Part shown: positions 35,347-46,572 of the stretch, piece after piece
Position numbering within the stretch: the first letter of the stretch is position 1
How the letters are laid out: each line of letters starts with the position of its first letter
NCBI GenBank assembly: GCA_013339895.1
Contig: JABACO010000001.1
Location: 12,013,348-12,077,347 of the forward strand
DNA length: 64,000 nt
Direction of reading: 5' to 3'
DNA from: Ephydatia muelleri
Lineage: Eukaryota > Porifera > Demospongiae > Spongillida > Spongillidae
Translations under genes and position numbers: made by a program
The notes under the pieces: model-generated
What the model was told of the DNA's origin: nothing
What the model saw: only the letters and a program-made list of their open reading frames with translations
Database searches by the model: none

Positions 35347-37504
35347 TCATGGATTTGGAATGGCTGGCCCTTCAATAGAAATGAACATCGTGTCATCCAG
35401 GTTATTGTGGGTTAGTTTTGTCAGATCGACAGTCATTACTCTATTCATTGACGAAAACAAATGCTCGACAACAGCGGTTGACACGGGCAACAATAGTACT
35501 CTAATTGCCACTGTATGAAGTGCAGGAAAAAGCTTTGCGTAGCTTTTGTTGGTAGCCGCTATTTGTTTTAGGTCAAGTGGTTCTTCCTGTCTCATGAAAA
35601 AGCTCCATTCATCTTCTATGTTTTTTGCACCAGATGGATCTAGCCCAATCGCTAAGCAAACCTGCATGTGAATAAAACAAGAATTATGCATGGATAAAAT
35701 TCAGTTATAAAATTAAACGTACACTGTTCCAATCAATTGCTGGATTACAATTTGAAAACTTTGGAAAAAACTCAGCAAGAGGTGCTATTGAATCGGCTAA
35801 CTGTTCTTGCATGTTATCGGCAATAGCATCCCGGTATCGAGTTGCTTGATCACGAAGACTAGCGCTGAGTAGCATTTGTTTTTTCGTGAACTGCAACTTC
35901 AACTCTCCCTCTTCGAGGTCTTTGCACAAAGCAACAGCATCTTGGAATATATTGATTGCACGGACAATTCTTATGGTTGACTTGCTCACTACCAGACTAC
36001 CAATAGCGCCCATACAACTAGCCTGCAGCACTAAGTTCAGCCTATCAAGTAGTTCAAGTATTTCTTGGATAACCAAAAGAAGGACAAGCTTTCAAACGAT
36101 AGCAAGAAAGCACAGTAGCCTTCCGCTTTAGCACTCGTTTTCTCCGCTTTCAATTTGTGCTATATTCTTCATCATTGATGTTATTACCAGTCTAGCTATT
36201 TTTTTTTGCATATAGTCCCAAGAGATCATCTCAACTCGATGATATGGCTGGCTAAGCAGCTTGAGCTGCCATCACTGCCAATGGTTATCCCTGGTGACAC
36301 TCGGTGGCTCAGTATACTGCGCTCCACCATTACAAAGCCATTGTTGTGGCCCTGCCCTGCGTTTAATGCATTTGTGATGTTTAGCTGCATGCACAATCGC
36401 CAATTGTAGCTTGTGGTTTTTATACCAAATGTAGACTACATTTGGTGAAAATTCACGCAGCCGTGCTCTCCTCACACCAGTATCATATCCTGCATACGTA
36501 ATTCCACCGTCAAAGCCTACAGCACTAAGCTTAGATACGGGACCCCTACCTTTTTGAATAGGATTTGAGCTTGTTCAAGTATGGCTGCACTGTCCATTGT
36601 TTTAAGTGGCTGAAGACCAACAAATGCCTCATGAATTTCACCTGTCTCTGGTTGGAGATAGCGAATCACATGTGAAGCTCTCTCCATATGGGAATTATCT
36701 TCTGATTCGTCACAAATGCATCATATGTTGCAAAGACTGTTTGATCTTCCCATATATGCCACAACGTACATGTATCTTCTCTGCAAATGCCTCCAGTATT
36801 GAGGTAATAGCGGTACTGGAAAGGTAAGTAGCATTTGCGGGGCCAACTTTGCATCCATTGCTTGAAAACTTCGTTGCTATAGCACATCGTCGATAACATA
36901 TCTTGACAGTTAGTTGTATGAGGTATCTCGTTCTTCAGCAGCAATGTATGCAGATGCCATAACAATAGGAAAATATTTTCCACTTGCATCCGCTTCCTTG
37001 TGCTGTATCTGCTCAACAATTACTCCATTGTGGGCTGAGTTCTTGTCAACAGGGCAACAGCATCTTGATATTGCTGGCTGATTTCGTGCTTTTCAGCTTT
37101 CTGTTGCACATTGTCTATCTTCAGAATTGGTTTCTGTACCCAACTGCCTTCGGATGAAGGATGTAACAACAGCAGTCCTCTTGCATACGCATCAATGCAA
37201 GAAGTGCAAAGTTAACCGCCCGTGCTTAAGATCCTTTTTCAGCCACGCATATTGACTGGCAACTGGGATCAACTTTTTCTTCTTTTGCGGTTGGAAGCTG
37301 CGATCCATGCTGTACGTCAAAATCGTTCTGTGACGGTTCAGTTGCAACTTGGTTAGGTTCAGCTGATATCATTACTGAACTACATGTACCAGCGGTCCGA
37401 GTTCCTGCATTGGATACTGTGGTGTTTCCACTAGATGCTGTGAATGCTCTTAGTAATGGGCTCTCACTAATTGGATGATTGCCTTGTTTACGTGAAGTGG
37501 ACAT
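35347..37504 (-). pseudogene. hAT-like transposase pseudogene
   Basis: Read on the minus strand from 37504 (MSTSRKQGNHPISESPLLRA) in broken frames: a region near 36666-37019, then HKLQLAIVHAAKHHKCIK near 36400, LLDRLNLVLQASCMGAIGSL near 36000, and a C-terminal block LFPALHTVAIRVLLLPVSTA with VVEHLFSSMNRVMT and LTHNNLDDTMFISIEGP near 35360-35530. The last block is the hAT dimerisation domain. Frameshifts and gaps make it non-coding. It is antisense to the host gene, within its largest intron. Terminal repeats were not identified. Confidence 0.75.
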
Positions 37505-39123
37505 GATTTGAAGCTAATATAAAATTATTAACAGAGAATGTCTTAAATGAATGGGAAAATGTATATCAGTGTCTTTACTGAGCTAGGAATAGAACGCAAT
37601 TGTCACGTGCACGTATTTCTGGTAAACAATATTTTAATAATTGATTTGCGTATCGATTTGTGAGTGCATTGTAACAGGTTGTTTTTTGGGGGCAAATAAC
37701 GAGCAGAATAGTAGCGGTGGAGTTGCTCGGTTTCCTGTCTATCAATACTTAGATAAAAATTTATTTAAAAAAAAAGCTTCTTATAAAAACAGGGGACGAC
37801 CTGTGCAAATGTTAGGGACGAGACCTGGGGTTGGGTATATAAATCACTGAGAGCATCTGTTTATTCTTTGTGGGCGTGGAGAATCATAACGTTAGCATTT
37901 ATAACATAGTGAAACGTAAGTCTTTAACCCTCATAATACGTGCTTACTTACAGCATTGGTGGCTGGTGTGACATGTATGAGCTTCAACTATAATAAGGGT
38001 GCAAATATCTGATCAAGATGTACACTGCTCAGATGAAGAGTAGAAACTTGATGTTTCAAGAGTATTTGGAATTAAAGGCAACAGTAGCATCCTTCTAGTT
38101 GGGAAACCCACGACAGACATCTTTTTTTTTGTTCCCTGAGGTTTTCCAGCATTGATGGTTCTATAAAGCATGTCAGTGTAACAAAACGAGTGGTCTTGAG
38201 AGCTATATCGTAATGGAACCACTGCCAGTTGGATAACCAATTAGGGTAAGGCACATTTTACCATCTTTTTCTGGCCGAACTGGTGCATCGGAATGATAGC
38301 ATTCGCTGGCTTGATTTGGCTGGGACATTGCCCACGACAGGTGGTTTATGTTCTGAGTCTGAAATAGGATTCATTTACAAGTCACAGTGAATTTATTAAT
38401 TTATTGATTAACAACTTGTATTCTGACTAAAATCCTTTACAGCTTTGGCTGTATACGGAAATTTATGTACATCCCATATCAGCATTTCAAATATACTACG
38501 CAAAGTTTTGGGGGCATAATTCCCCCCCCCTCCCCCCTTTACTACAGTCTTGAAATCGGAGAGTGTAGAACAATATTTGCCGCATGTTAATATTGGATGA
38601 GTACTAAATAAATAGACTTACTAATAGTCTCTGCTCTCTATCAGACCCTATTTCATAGCCGAGCTGCGGAGAGTGTTGGCAGCCATCGGACTGCATTAAG
38701 TGACTTGCACAGGGCCACCGCTTTCAAACCTACTTGCATGTAACAATTAGGAAACCTTACAATAGTTCAATAGTTTTGTGACAACAAAGTTCACAACACA
38801 CCAAGAACTGAAATTATGACTGAATATATACTCACAATTAACTATCTGATTTGTAGTCGACATTTGTTGCAATGCCAATGATATACCAAATGTTCAAGTT
38901 GCTTGAGCAATAGACCTAGTCAAGGTATTATTGAACTTGTTGCAACAACAAAGTGAACAGCTGTCTTCTATCACCTTTACTATAATCGGGCAGAGGGTGG
39001 TGGTATGACGTGTGGAAAGAGCAACTTTTCTACTGCGCAGAAAAAGGGCAGCATCCTTTGATCTGAAAGAATAATGAGAAATTGGGACAATTTCAATAAA
39101 TTAATTCCTCCAACAACAATATG
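37505..39123. other. Intron sequence, no gene
   Basis: AT-rich, with a C tract at about 38521-38538 (cccccccccctccccccc). No coding motif recognised on either strand. Confidence 0.45.
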
Positions 39124-39380
39124 TATGGGATCCCTTTCCGCGAAAAGGGACCTAACACATGTTTTTTCAAGATTTCAAATTTTTTATATTCTAGAAGTTT
39201 GAAATGTCCTCTACACATTGCTTCTTATGCACTGAGAATCGGAGTATCTGCCATAGAGTTGTAAGATTCAGAATTTTTTATAAGCCATACTTTTGAACTC
39301 AAGTGTTACATTTGTGTTGTGTGTACTGGAAATTTTATAATGTATGCACTTAGTCCCTTTTTGTGGAAATGATTCAATAT
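39124..39380. mobile_element. Small MITE with inverted termini
   Basis: The left part (gggatccctttccgcgaaaa, then gggacc) and the right part (agtccctttttgtggaaat) are inverted versions of the same TTTCC-C-AAAAGGGAC terminus, about 255 bp apart. A lone copy of one terminus occurs at 16634. No coding capacity. Confidence 0.6.
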
Positions 39381-39933
39381 GTGTGGTTAGTATTCTGCGA
39401 TCAAGACTTTGTGACATTTCTAAGTTGCATTGCATTATTATATCACAATTTTGGCCTTTGTGCACCTTAGGTAGCTGTATAACTCTTGCATGAATGGAGG
39501 GGGCTAACGAAGAAACAGTTTAGCTTTGGGAATTTTCGAGGTTGTATCATTAATGTTAGAGTAGATCTAAGGGTTAGACTCTAATATCAATTGCTGTATG
39601 GTGTTACATATAATTGCATTTGAATTATACATCAATTATTTTGCAAGTAGATTTAGAGCCAAATACTTAATTTGATGGGAAACTAGTATGGACAATCACC
39701 TTATTATGATGATGGTTCAGGCCAATAAATTTTACAAGTGTAAAATACAAACACTCAGTTCAATGCCAGATAATTGAAGATCCTGCCTTTAAAGATTGTG
39801 ATGTATTGTTTGCATTGCTTATATAAAATTGTGTGAGGTTCATTCAAATATACAAGTTTACAGGTGTTTTAGTGGATAACCTTTTACATCTTAAGGCCTA
39901 CTATTTAACAATGTATATATAATTTTTATTCAG
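39381..39933. other. Intron 3' part
   Basis: AT-rich, with the acceptor aatttttattcag/ at 39933. No other feature. Confidence 0.5.
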
Positions 39934-41519
39934 CCCCCTGTTCGAAAAAAAGCAAGAAAGTATAAGGCCATGACCGCTGGAATTGTCTCTCATTGTATTA
40001 AGAGTCCAAAAGCAAACATGACCATTTACGACTTAGCTGGACATAGAGAATATTACAGCAGTCATTCCTCCATATTGGAGCTCATCTCCAACACTACCCC
40101 CCTCAGTCTTCCTTCTGCTTGTCAATCTCATGCTAACCTTAAAGGAGATCACTGCACAATTGTATTACTGGTCTGCAATGATCGGCAATGTGTGTAGTAA
40201 GTGTCCCCAGCAGTCCTCAATCATTGTGGTAGGAAGCCATGCTGATTATATTGATGATAAGCGGTTAGAATCGTTAAATAGTGAGATAGAGCAGGTAGCC
40301 ATGAATGCCATTAAACAGCATACATTTGTACAGTTTAAAGCTCTTAATGTCACGTCATTCCATGAAAAACAACTAGACAGCTTTATGTCCTTACTGCACT
40401 GCATTATTGATGAAGTCCGGGTCAAATGTCCTGCCATATCTTTGAGCTGCCACGTGATGTATGCCTTCTTGAATGAAAAGGTTCCTGCTGATCAAGATGC
40501 CATATCATTGTCTAATCTTCTAACCCTCTTAAGGCAAGAATACCCAAAGGTTTTACCAACTGAGGCTACTGAGGTATCAGAACTATTGAAGACCTTGTCT
40601 GAGAAAGGATTTATTGTGTTCTTTGATACCAATCTTGATGAAAGCTGGATAGTCCTTCGACAAGATACATTGCTGGAAAAGGTGAATGGAGTTTTGTTTG
40701 CTCCTGCAGACTTTAATGAACACCTCCCAATAGCCAGCAATACAGGAGTAGTTCCCATTTCAGTTCTAGCACGCCGCTTCCCGAAACCAAAATACAATAT
40801 TGACATGATTACTCAGTTTCTGATTCGTTTTGAGCTATGTCAACCAATCACCCTTACTAATTCCAATACAATTTCACAGGAATCTCCTTACCCCAGTTCA
40901 TGTCCTGACCTGTTCTTTCCACCCCTCGTCTGTGCTTGTAGACCTGATGATGTCACCATTCTTTGTAATGCATTTCAGTGGCAGATTTGCACTATGAATA
41001 TCAACCAGTCCTTCTCCCCACGTTTTCTCCATGTTCTTGTTTCAAGAATAGCTTATACGTTTCCATTGCCAACTGTGGAGCCATGTCTAGTCCCTGATTT
41101 GAAACCATATAATCGTAGCTGCACTGTATGGAGCAGGGGAATAGGTTGGATGAGTAAGGAAGGGTTCACCACTGTCATCGAGATGAGGGAAGACTTTCAG
41201 TGCCTTCTATGTGCTGTTTCCACCAATGACAAGACGAACACCATGTATGTAGACTTTATGTTGTCGATTCATAATGTTATCAAAAAGGCATGTGATGAGT
41301 TTTGTCCATCTGTTTCATGGGTGGAGATGATTACATGTCCACCTGCGGCTACTTCAGACCATGTTGCAGCTACTGTTGAAAGTGAACTATTGAAGGAGAT
41401 GTTACTCAATGGCAAGGCAACAATGGCAGATTCAACTAGAAAGAAGGTTGTGAATATTAATGATTGGAGACAAATAGAACCCCAGCTGTCCAGACTTTTT
41501 AATACTGAACCCCAACCAG
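39934..41519 (+). CDS. ROC-COR GTPase exon
   Basis: The exon opens PPVRKKARKYKAMTAGIVSH in phase 0. TAGI carries the switch I Thr, TIYDLAGHREYYSSHSSILE is switch II (DxxG), and IIVVGSHADYIDD fills the G4 position in the form common to ROC proteins. With the P-loop exon at 28666 these complete a Ras-like ROC domain. The remainder (about 350 residues: VRVKCPAISLSCHVMYAFLN, LLKTLSEKGFIVFFDTNLDE, WIVLRQDTLLEKVNGVLFAP, GFTTVIEMREDFQCLL) has the winged-helix/COR-like organisation of ROCO proteins, which dimerise through COR. A one-base excess in a C6 run near 40092-40097 shifts the frame once; otherwise the frame is open. The donor at 41520 (aaccag/gttt) is in phase 1, matching the death-domain exon; unspliced, the frame would stop at 41545. 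Confidence 0.85.
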
Positions 41520-41851
41520 GTTTGCACTTGTGCATGTTAACTTGATAAATGATGTGGTTATACAGTACATAATATATGGAGGTCATGTCCATTTCTTGAA
41601 TTGGAGAAGGTAATTTTAATTTAGGCTAACATGACGTTTTTAGTGTTATTTTTTGCATCCCAGTATAGTTAAAGGTGTCGTGCTGCATATCGACACTGGC
41701 AAAGAATATTTGTTTCAGCCTTACGCATCTTGCTCTCTTGCCCGCTTAATGATTGATCGTATTTTCATTATGTTGAGTGTACCAGATCATACTAGGATGG
41801 TTTGCTGCTAAGCATTTACAAGTCGTCATTTGATTTGTATCTATTATTAGG
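41520..41851. other. Last intron
   Basis: A 332-bp AT-rich intron from a weak gtttgc donor to a tctattattag acceptor. The phases on both sides agree. Confidence 0.6.
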
Positions 41852-42167
41852 TAATACAACAAATGCAACAGAAATTCTGTTGCATGCTGATGATCATACT
41901 GAAATTGTGAAGTCTACTAAATCTGTGATTCGTGGATGGCGGGCCATTGGTACAGAACTTGGCTTTACTTTTGATGAGCTGGAATCCATTGTACGTGAAC
42001 CTGCTCGATATGGAGATGATGACTATTATCAGGCCATGTTGAGGAGATGGTTGGACTGGGCACTACCCAACCATACTCCTCCAAACCTCCATTCTCTACT
42101 GTCAGCTTTTCGTGCGGTGGGCAAAGAGAAACTGGCTAATGACCTTGAACAAAAGTATAGGAAATAG
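41852..42167 (+). CDS. Death-domain terminal exon
   Basis: Starts in phase 1 (GNTTNATEILLHADD), then IRGWRAIGTELGFTFDELES, a loop and MLRRWLDWALP, ending HSLLSAFRAVGKEKLANDLE and QKYRK before TAG at 42165-42167. WRxIGxELGFTxxELxSI, the MLxxWLDW helix and LxxALRxVGxxxLA are the core of the animal death domain, a six-helix adaptor-binding fold. As last exon of the ankyrin/ROC-COR gene it would provide the C-terminal signalling end. A diverged copy of this exon lies at 51346-51643. Confidence 0.9.
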
Positions 42168-42174
42168 TTTGTAC

Positions 42175-42180
42175 AATAAA
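42175..42180 (+). terminator. Poly(A) signal
   Basis: AATAAA eight bases after the stop codon of the death-domain exon, a plausible 3' end signal of the large gene. The closeness implies a very short 3' UTR. Confidence 0.6.
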
Positions 42181-42185
42181 ATTAG

Positions 42186-42350
42186 TAATTGATCTCTAGC
42201 CTTGGTTACAAATGAATGTTTATACTTTGTTGTGCTTTAATGGTTATTCACTATAAACAACTCAGTAGGTTTTGTTCATAAATTAAAGTTTATGTATTAT
42301 TCTCGGTTGATGTTATGAGTCATATTTTACAGGATGACCTGGCCTGTTTA
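42186..42350. repeat. 3'-flank segment duplicated further downstream
   Basis: The part 42190-42255 (gatctctagccttggttaca, tactttgttgtgctttaatg) recurs at 42904-42968. The part 42256-42345 (actcag, gttttgt-cataaattaaa, ggatgacctg) matches the right arm of the palindrome from about 43245 on. So a copy of the gene's 3' flank exists, split by an inverted segment. Confidence 0.7.
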
Positions 42351-42970
42351 GCTAATTTAGTGTGCAAGTAGAGAGGTGAGGAGCATTTGATGTGATGTAC
42401 ATGCGGGTAGAATATTAGTTTAAGTAGACCAGGTTCCAAGACTGACGCGTTCCTTTCTCAGCTTAATAGGTTCTCATCTTGAACTTTCCAGTAAAATTAA
42501 AATCTTCAACTGAGATAATAGAAACATAAATGATTTCATGTAGATCTTGCATAGCCAAAGTACGCAATGATTTTTTTATTCTCATGCCACAAGGCGTATA
42601 GTTATGTATCATCATAACAGATGTAGGTTTCATATTTATTAGCATTTAATCATTGCTGGTGAGGAAGTTGACCATGCTGCTGTTTCAGTAAACAGGGTGG
42701 GAGGTCATGTATCTTGTGCCATGCAATAAATAGATGATCATTGTGAGAGCCTAGATGTATGTATCATTTATACATGTAGATCAGGCCAGACGCCTGTCAC
42801 TCCAGTTGGTGCACTATGTCTCATGTCTGGTTTTACCAGAGATAATACTCTGGTTTTACGTTATAGGTATTTAATCATGCAGATGTTACTGTCCATCCAT
42901 GATTGATCTGTAGCCTTTGTTACAAATGCATGTTTGTACTTTGTTGTGCTTTAATGGTTATTCACTAATT
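42351..42970. other. Intergenic DNA, no gene
   Basis: No coding motif. Holds the 65-bp direct copy (42904-42968) of sequence found just after the death-domain gene. Confidence 0.5.
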
Positions 42971-43515
42971 GTTAAAAAAGCATTATTTCAAATACCAGAT
43001 GGTTAGATGACAGTATTATCAATTCAGCACAGTGTATGCTCCGAATGGTATTCCTGGGCATTATTATTAATACATTATTGGACTATAATTTGATCATGAG
43101 AAAAAGGGTTTATACAAATATTGCATTATGGTGATAATGATAACCATTGGATAACAGGTCATCTTGTTAAATATGCCTCTTAATTTCAACTGAGCATAAT
43201 ACATTTTTTACTTTTTAATTTATAAACAAAACTGAGTAGTTTATAAACTACTCAGTTTTGTTTATAAATTAAAAAGTAAAAATGTATTATGCTCAGTTGA
43301 AATTAAGAGGCATATTTAACAAGATGACCTGTTATCCAATGGTTATCATTATCACCATAATGCAATATTTGTATAAACCCTTTTTCTCATGATCAAATTA
43401 TAGTCCAATAATGTATTAATAATAATGCCCAGGAATACCATTCGGAGCATACACTGTGCTGAATTGATAATACTGTCATCTAACCATCTGGTATTTGAAA
43501 TAATGCTTTTTTAAC
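42971..43515. repeat. 545-bp near-perfect palindrome
   Basis: The left arm (gttaaaaaagcattattt...) and the right arm (...aaataatgcttttttaac) are reverse complements over about 270 bp each. The only difference I found is one base in an A/T run (attttttac against gtaaaaat). The centre is at about 43243 (actgagtagtttataaactactcagt) with essentially no spacer. The right arm is the native continuation of the duplicated 3' flank; the left arm is its inverted copy. Confidence 0.95.
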
Positions 43516-43765
43516 AGATTTATCTTTTACTGATGGTGTTACATGTACATCGTTTGAACACCAGTTTTGACTTTGTGCATAGATAGAGCGCTCAATTGAC
43601 AGCGCACCCGGCTGGATTAGCATATTGCCATGCAAATTAATCACAAGAATATTTGAAGCAACTCAACTGTTTTTCAGCATTTTTTCAGGCTCTCAAGCGA
43701 TATGTTTTATTTAATTATAAAGTCAAGCATTGTTGCCTTTGGAATACATGTATGGGAGATCTGCC

Positions 43766-43791
43766 GTGTGTGTGTGTGTGTGTGTGTGTGC
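43766..43791. repeat. (TG)n microsatellite
   Basis: About 13 uninterrupted TG units. Confidence 0.95.
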
Positions 43792-43909
43792 CTCAGTATT
43801 AAACTTGGCTAATTGGTACATGGTGCTCTATATATACATATACATTTGCTTTAACTGTGCCAACATTGACATTGTACCTGATATTCAGCGAATGAAACAA
43901 CCTGAATGA

Positions 43910-44345
43910 ATGTGTCGCATCGAGGAACTCCTGTTGGGCACATATGCACATACAGACACACAAAGAGCAATGCATAGGCATATCCAACAACAAATCAGTG
44001 GCACACACAACATGTACACTAAACTAGCAATGCACAGGAACACACAACCAGCAATATAAATATGCACAACTACCATCAATGCAGAGGCACACACAACCAT
44101 CAATTATAGAGGCACAAACAACCATCAATGCAGAAGCACACACAACAAGCAACGCACAAACATATACAACTAAAATCAGTGGCACACACAAGCAATGCAT
44201 GCAGAGGCACACACAACTAAAAATCAGAGGCACATGTAACAAGCAATGTCTAGGGGCACGCACAACTAGCAGACAGGCACCGAGGCACACAAAACTAGCA
44301 AAGGCACACAACACTAGCACACAGGCACACAAAACCAGGCACTAT
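43910..44345. repeat. Minisatellite with gaggcacacacaac core
   Basis: Many imperfect copies of an approximately 20-28-bp unit (caatgcagaggcacacacaac and variants catcaat, aagcaat, tagcaa). Open frames across it are low-complexity and not genes. Confidence 0.85.
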
Positions 44346-45229
44346 AGCTATAGAGCTGATATTTAGTGGGGGGGCCGCCTATTCTAAGGGGGGGGGGACA
44401 CCGTATCGTAGGACTATGGGTCCGGCTCGGGACGCGTAGTCCTGTGACACTGGCCGTAGCAACCGGAAAGGTTCGGCCGGATGGAAATCCTTTATCCGCA
44501 CTTCCACATTAATTATGCAAGGTTTTCAATATCCATTCATTTTTTCTCATTTCCTTATTCAGTCATCATATTTTCCTTTTCTGCTCACCGATTACATGAG
44601 GTAATCAATGCACTTATTTATCATTATTTTTTCAGAGCTTAGGGCCTTCAAATCGCACTTCCCTTGAATGGTTAGTGAGATACACCCCAAATTCAATGTG
44701 CCTACCACGATCATCACGTGGTACCCTATCGTCAGTCAGCCGTGCCCAGACCTGGTTGTTGTATTAATGACCAATATGTACTGACCCCTTGTAAGAGTGG
44801 GCACTAATTGGGATTATATGTTGCGAAGACGGAGGTGGCGATTACACAGAGGAGTTTGCCACTCATAGAATCGACACAGGAGTGCCTGGGCATGACAACC
44901 AACCAGTCTTCTTACGGAAGCATCTTGCAAGTCTCAGAGTCCTAGGTTAGCATGAATGTGACACATACATGATTACAGTAGCTACGTCCGTAAGGCCACT
45001 CCAAGTTGTAATCCTGTTTCTCATCCAACTATTATTGAATTTCAGAGCGGGCGGGCGGATTTTCAGCATCCCGGAAACCGTGGGTGTGGCTTATTCGGTA
45101 CATTACGTATATATGCATTCTCTGACGTGAAACCAATTTTCTAATACCACAATCAACACAGAAACGAACGTAATATAACAAAACAATGCAATGAAGTCTC
45201 AGTTACTTCTTAGAAATGGGAGGCTTGTT
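44346..45229. other. No gene; G-rich patch
   Basis: G runs at 44368-44374 and 44389-44397. The rest is unremarkable, with no coding motif on either strand. Confidence 0.5.
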
Positions 45230-46343
45230 CTTGCAAACATCACACTGTGGAAGGTATTGCTGAACGGCATCCATATTTCCCATCATTGGTTCAGCACAGT
45301 ACACATATACTTTGCAACATAGTAGAGCTTTTCAACAGGCTCTCTACATGAAATATTACGAGTGTATACATCAGCCAATTTTCCCTCCATTTCTAAATCT
45401 TGAAGTGGTGCCCCACAAGTGAAAGAAAATTCATTAAGTATTTCTTCAAGCTTTTCTCTTTCTGATGCCAACAACCTTTGTTTAGAGTACAATAACCTCC
45501 ACATATTACATTCCTCACACTGTAGCATCATATCCACATTCTTTACATGCCTCAAGCTTGAAGCAAATGGAAGTGTCTTCCTACGCTTGTTTTATTTTGT
45601 TTCAAAGATGGGCAGTAATCCTCAGAAGTTTCAAGTTGTTCAGTCATATGACGAATTGGTGATGAAGATTCAAATGCTGCATCTTTCAATGAAACATAAA
45701 CCTTCCCACGATACCATGATTATGTGATGTCTTGTGGTATATTGTTCATCAATACTACACTTGGAATCATAGTTACTGAACTTTGTGAAGTCATGATCAG
45801 CAACATCAAAACTACTTCCCACTTTCACCATTACTCTTCTACCACGCTCTGCTGCTGCCACAGGGAAGCCTGGCTCACCAATCTTCATTCGATGTTTATC
45901 ATCCAAACAAAACATATGAGAATGTTCTCTGAATCTAATAGCAAACTCTTTAACATATCGAAATATTGCTGCAGTGTAATGAGCATCTTAATGGGTTTTT
46001 CTAGCCTTGCCTGAACCATAAATCGAATGTTCAATCGACCAGTGTACTGTAGAGCAGTTTTTGCTGTTTTGCACTTTGGCCAAAACTGCAGTCTGATCCA
46101 TTCATCACTAAGGATTAGTGTTCCTTCTGCACATCGAGCTTTGACCTGCTCTCGAAAGTCACGAATGGAAATTGCTATTGAGAGATGAGTGACAACTGAA
46201 TGCCTTCTATCATCAACAGCTGTCCCTACACCTTCATTAATATAAGTTGCTGCCTCATTCCAAAATACATTGTACTTAGTCTTTTTTTTAGGATTCTTCA
46301 ATTCTCGCAAATCAAAGATGGTACCAGGTTCTTCAGGTTCCAT
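45230..46343 (-). pseudogene. Broken copy of the invertebrate DDKHR/GEPG protein family
   Basis: On the minus strand from 46343: MEPEEPGTIFDLRELKNPKK, DEWIRLQFWPKCKTAKTALQ, YTGRLNIRFMVQARLEKP, then after a frame change LDDKHRMKIGEPGFPVAAAE, RGRRVMVKVGSSFDVADHDF and GKVYVSLKDAAFESSSPIRH. The C-terminal part follows at once: MLQCEECNMWRLLYSKQRLL, EFSFTCGAPLQDLEMEGK, CREPVEKLYYVAKY and, at the end, CDVCK. I recognise this order from a family common in sponge and cnidarian genomes without an agreed name, likely carried by a mobile element. The C-E-C, TCGAPL and C-D-V-C parts look zinc-binding. The middle of the family (a TDGGPDHR-type region, from memory) is missing between about 45560 and 45640, and several frames are needed, so this is an internally deleted pseudogene. 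Confidence 0.65.
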
Positions 46344-46404
46344 TTCAATGAATTGCTTTACCCTTAGATCAAGTTCAGCTTCTTCTGCAGTGTTTGCTGT
46401 ACAC

Positions 46405-46567
46405 CACTGGCCACTCTACTCTTCCATCACCGCCCTACACAAGTACACTACTGGCCACTCCCCCTCCATCACCACCCTACACAAGTACACCACTGGCCAC
46501 ACTACTCTTCCATCACCACCCTACACAAGTACACCACTGGCCACACTACTCTTTCATCACCACCCTG
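46405..46567. repeat. ~44-50-bp minisatellite, about 3.5 copies
   Basis: Unit cactggccac-actactcttcc followed by atcaccaccctacacaagta. Copies start near 46405, 46448, 46491 and 46540. Confidence 0.85.
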
Positions 46568-46572
46568 CTACA

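Noticed and set aside
43885..44332. Cys/Val-rich minus frames resembling membrane proteins
   Set aside because: They are produced by the gcacacacaac minisatellite; hydrophobic Cys-rich runs are expected from its complement.
45419..46014. Plus-strand frames over 45.4-46.0 kb
   Set aside because: They are shadows of the minus-strand GEPG-family pseudogene, which carries the recognisable motifs.
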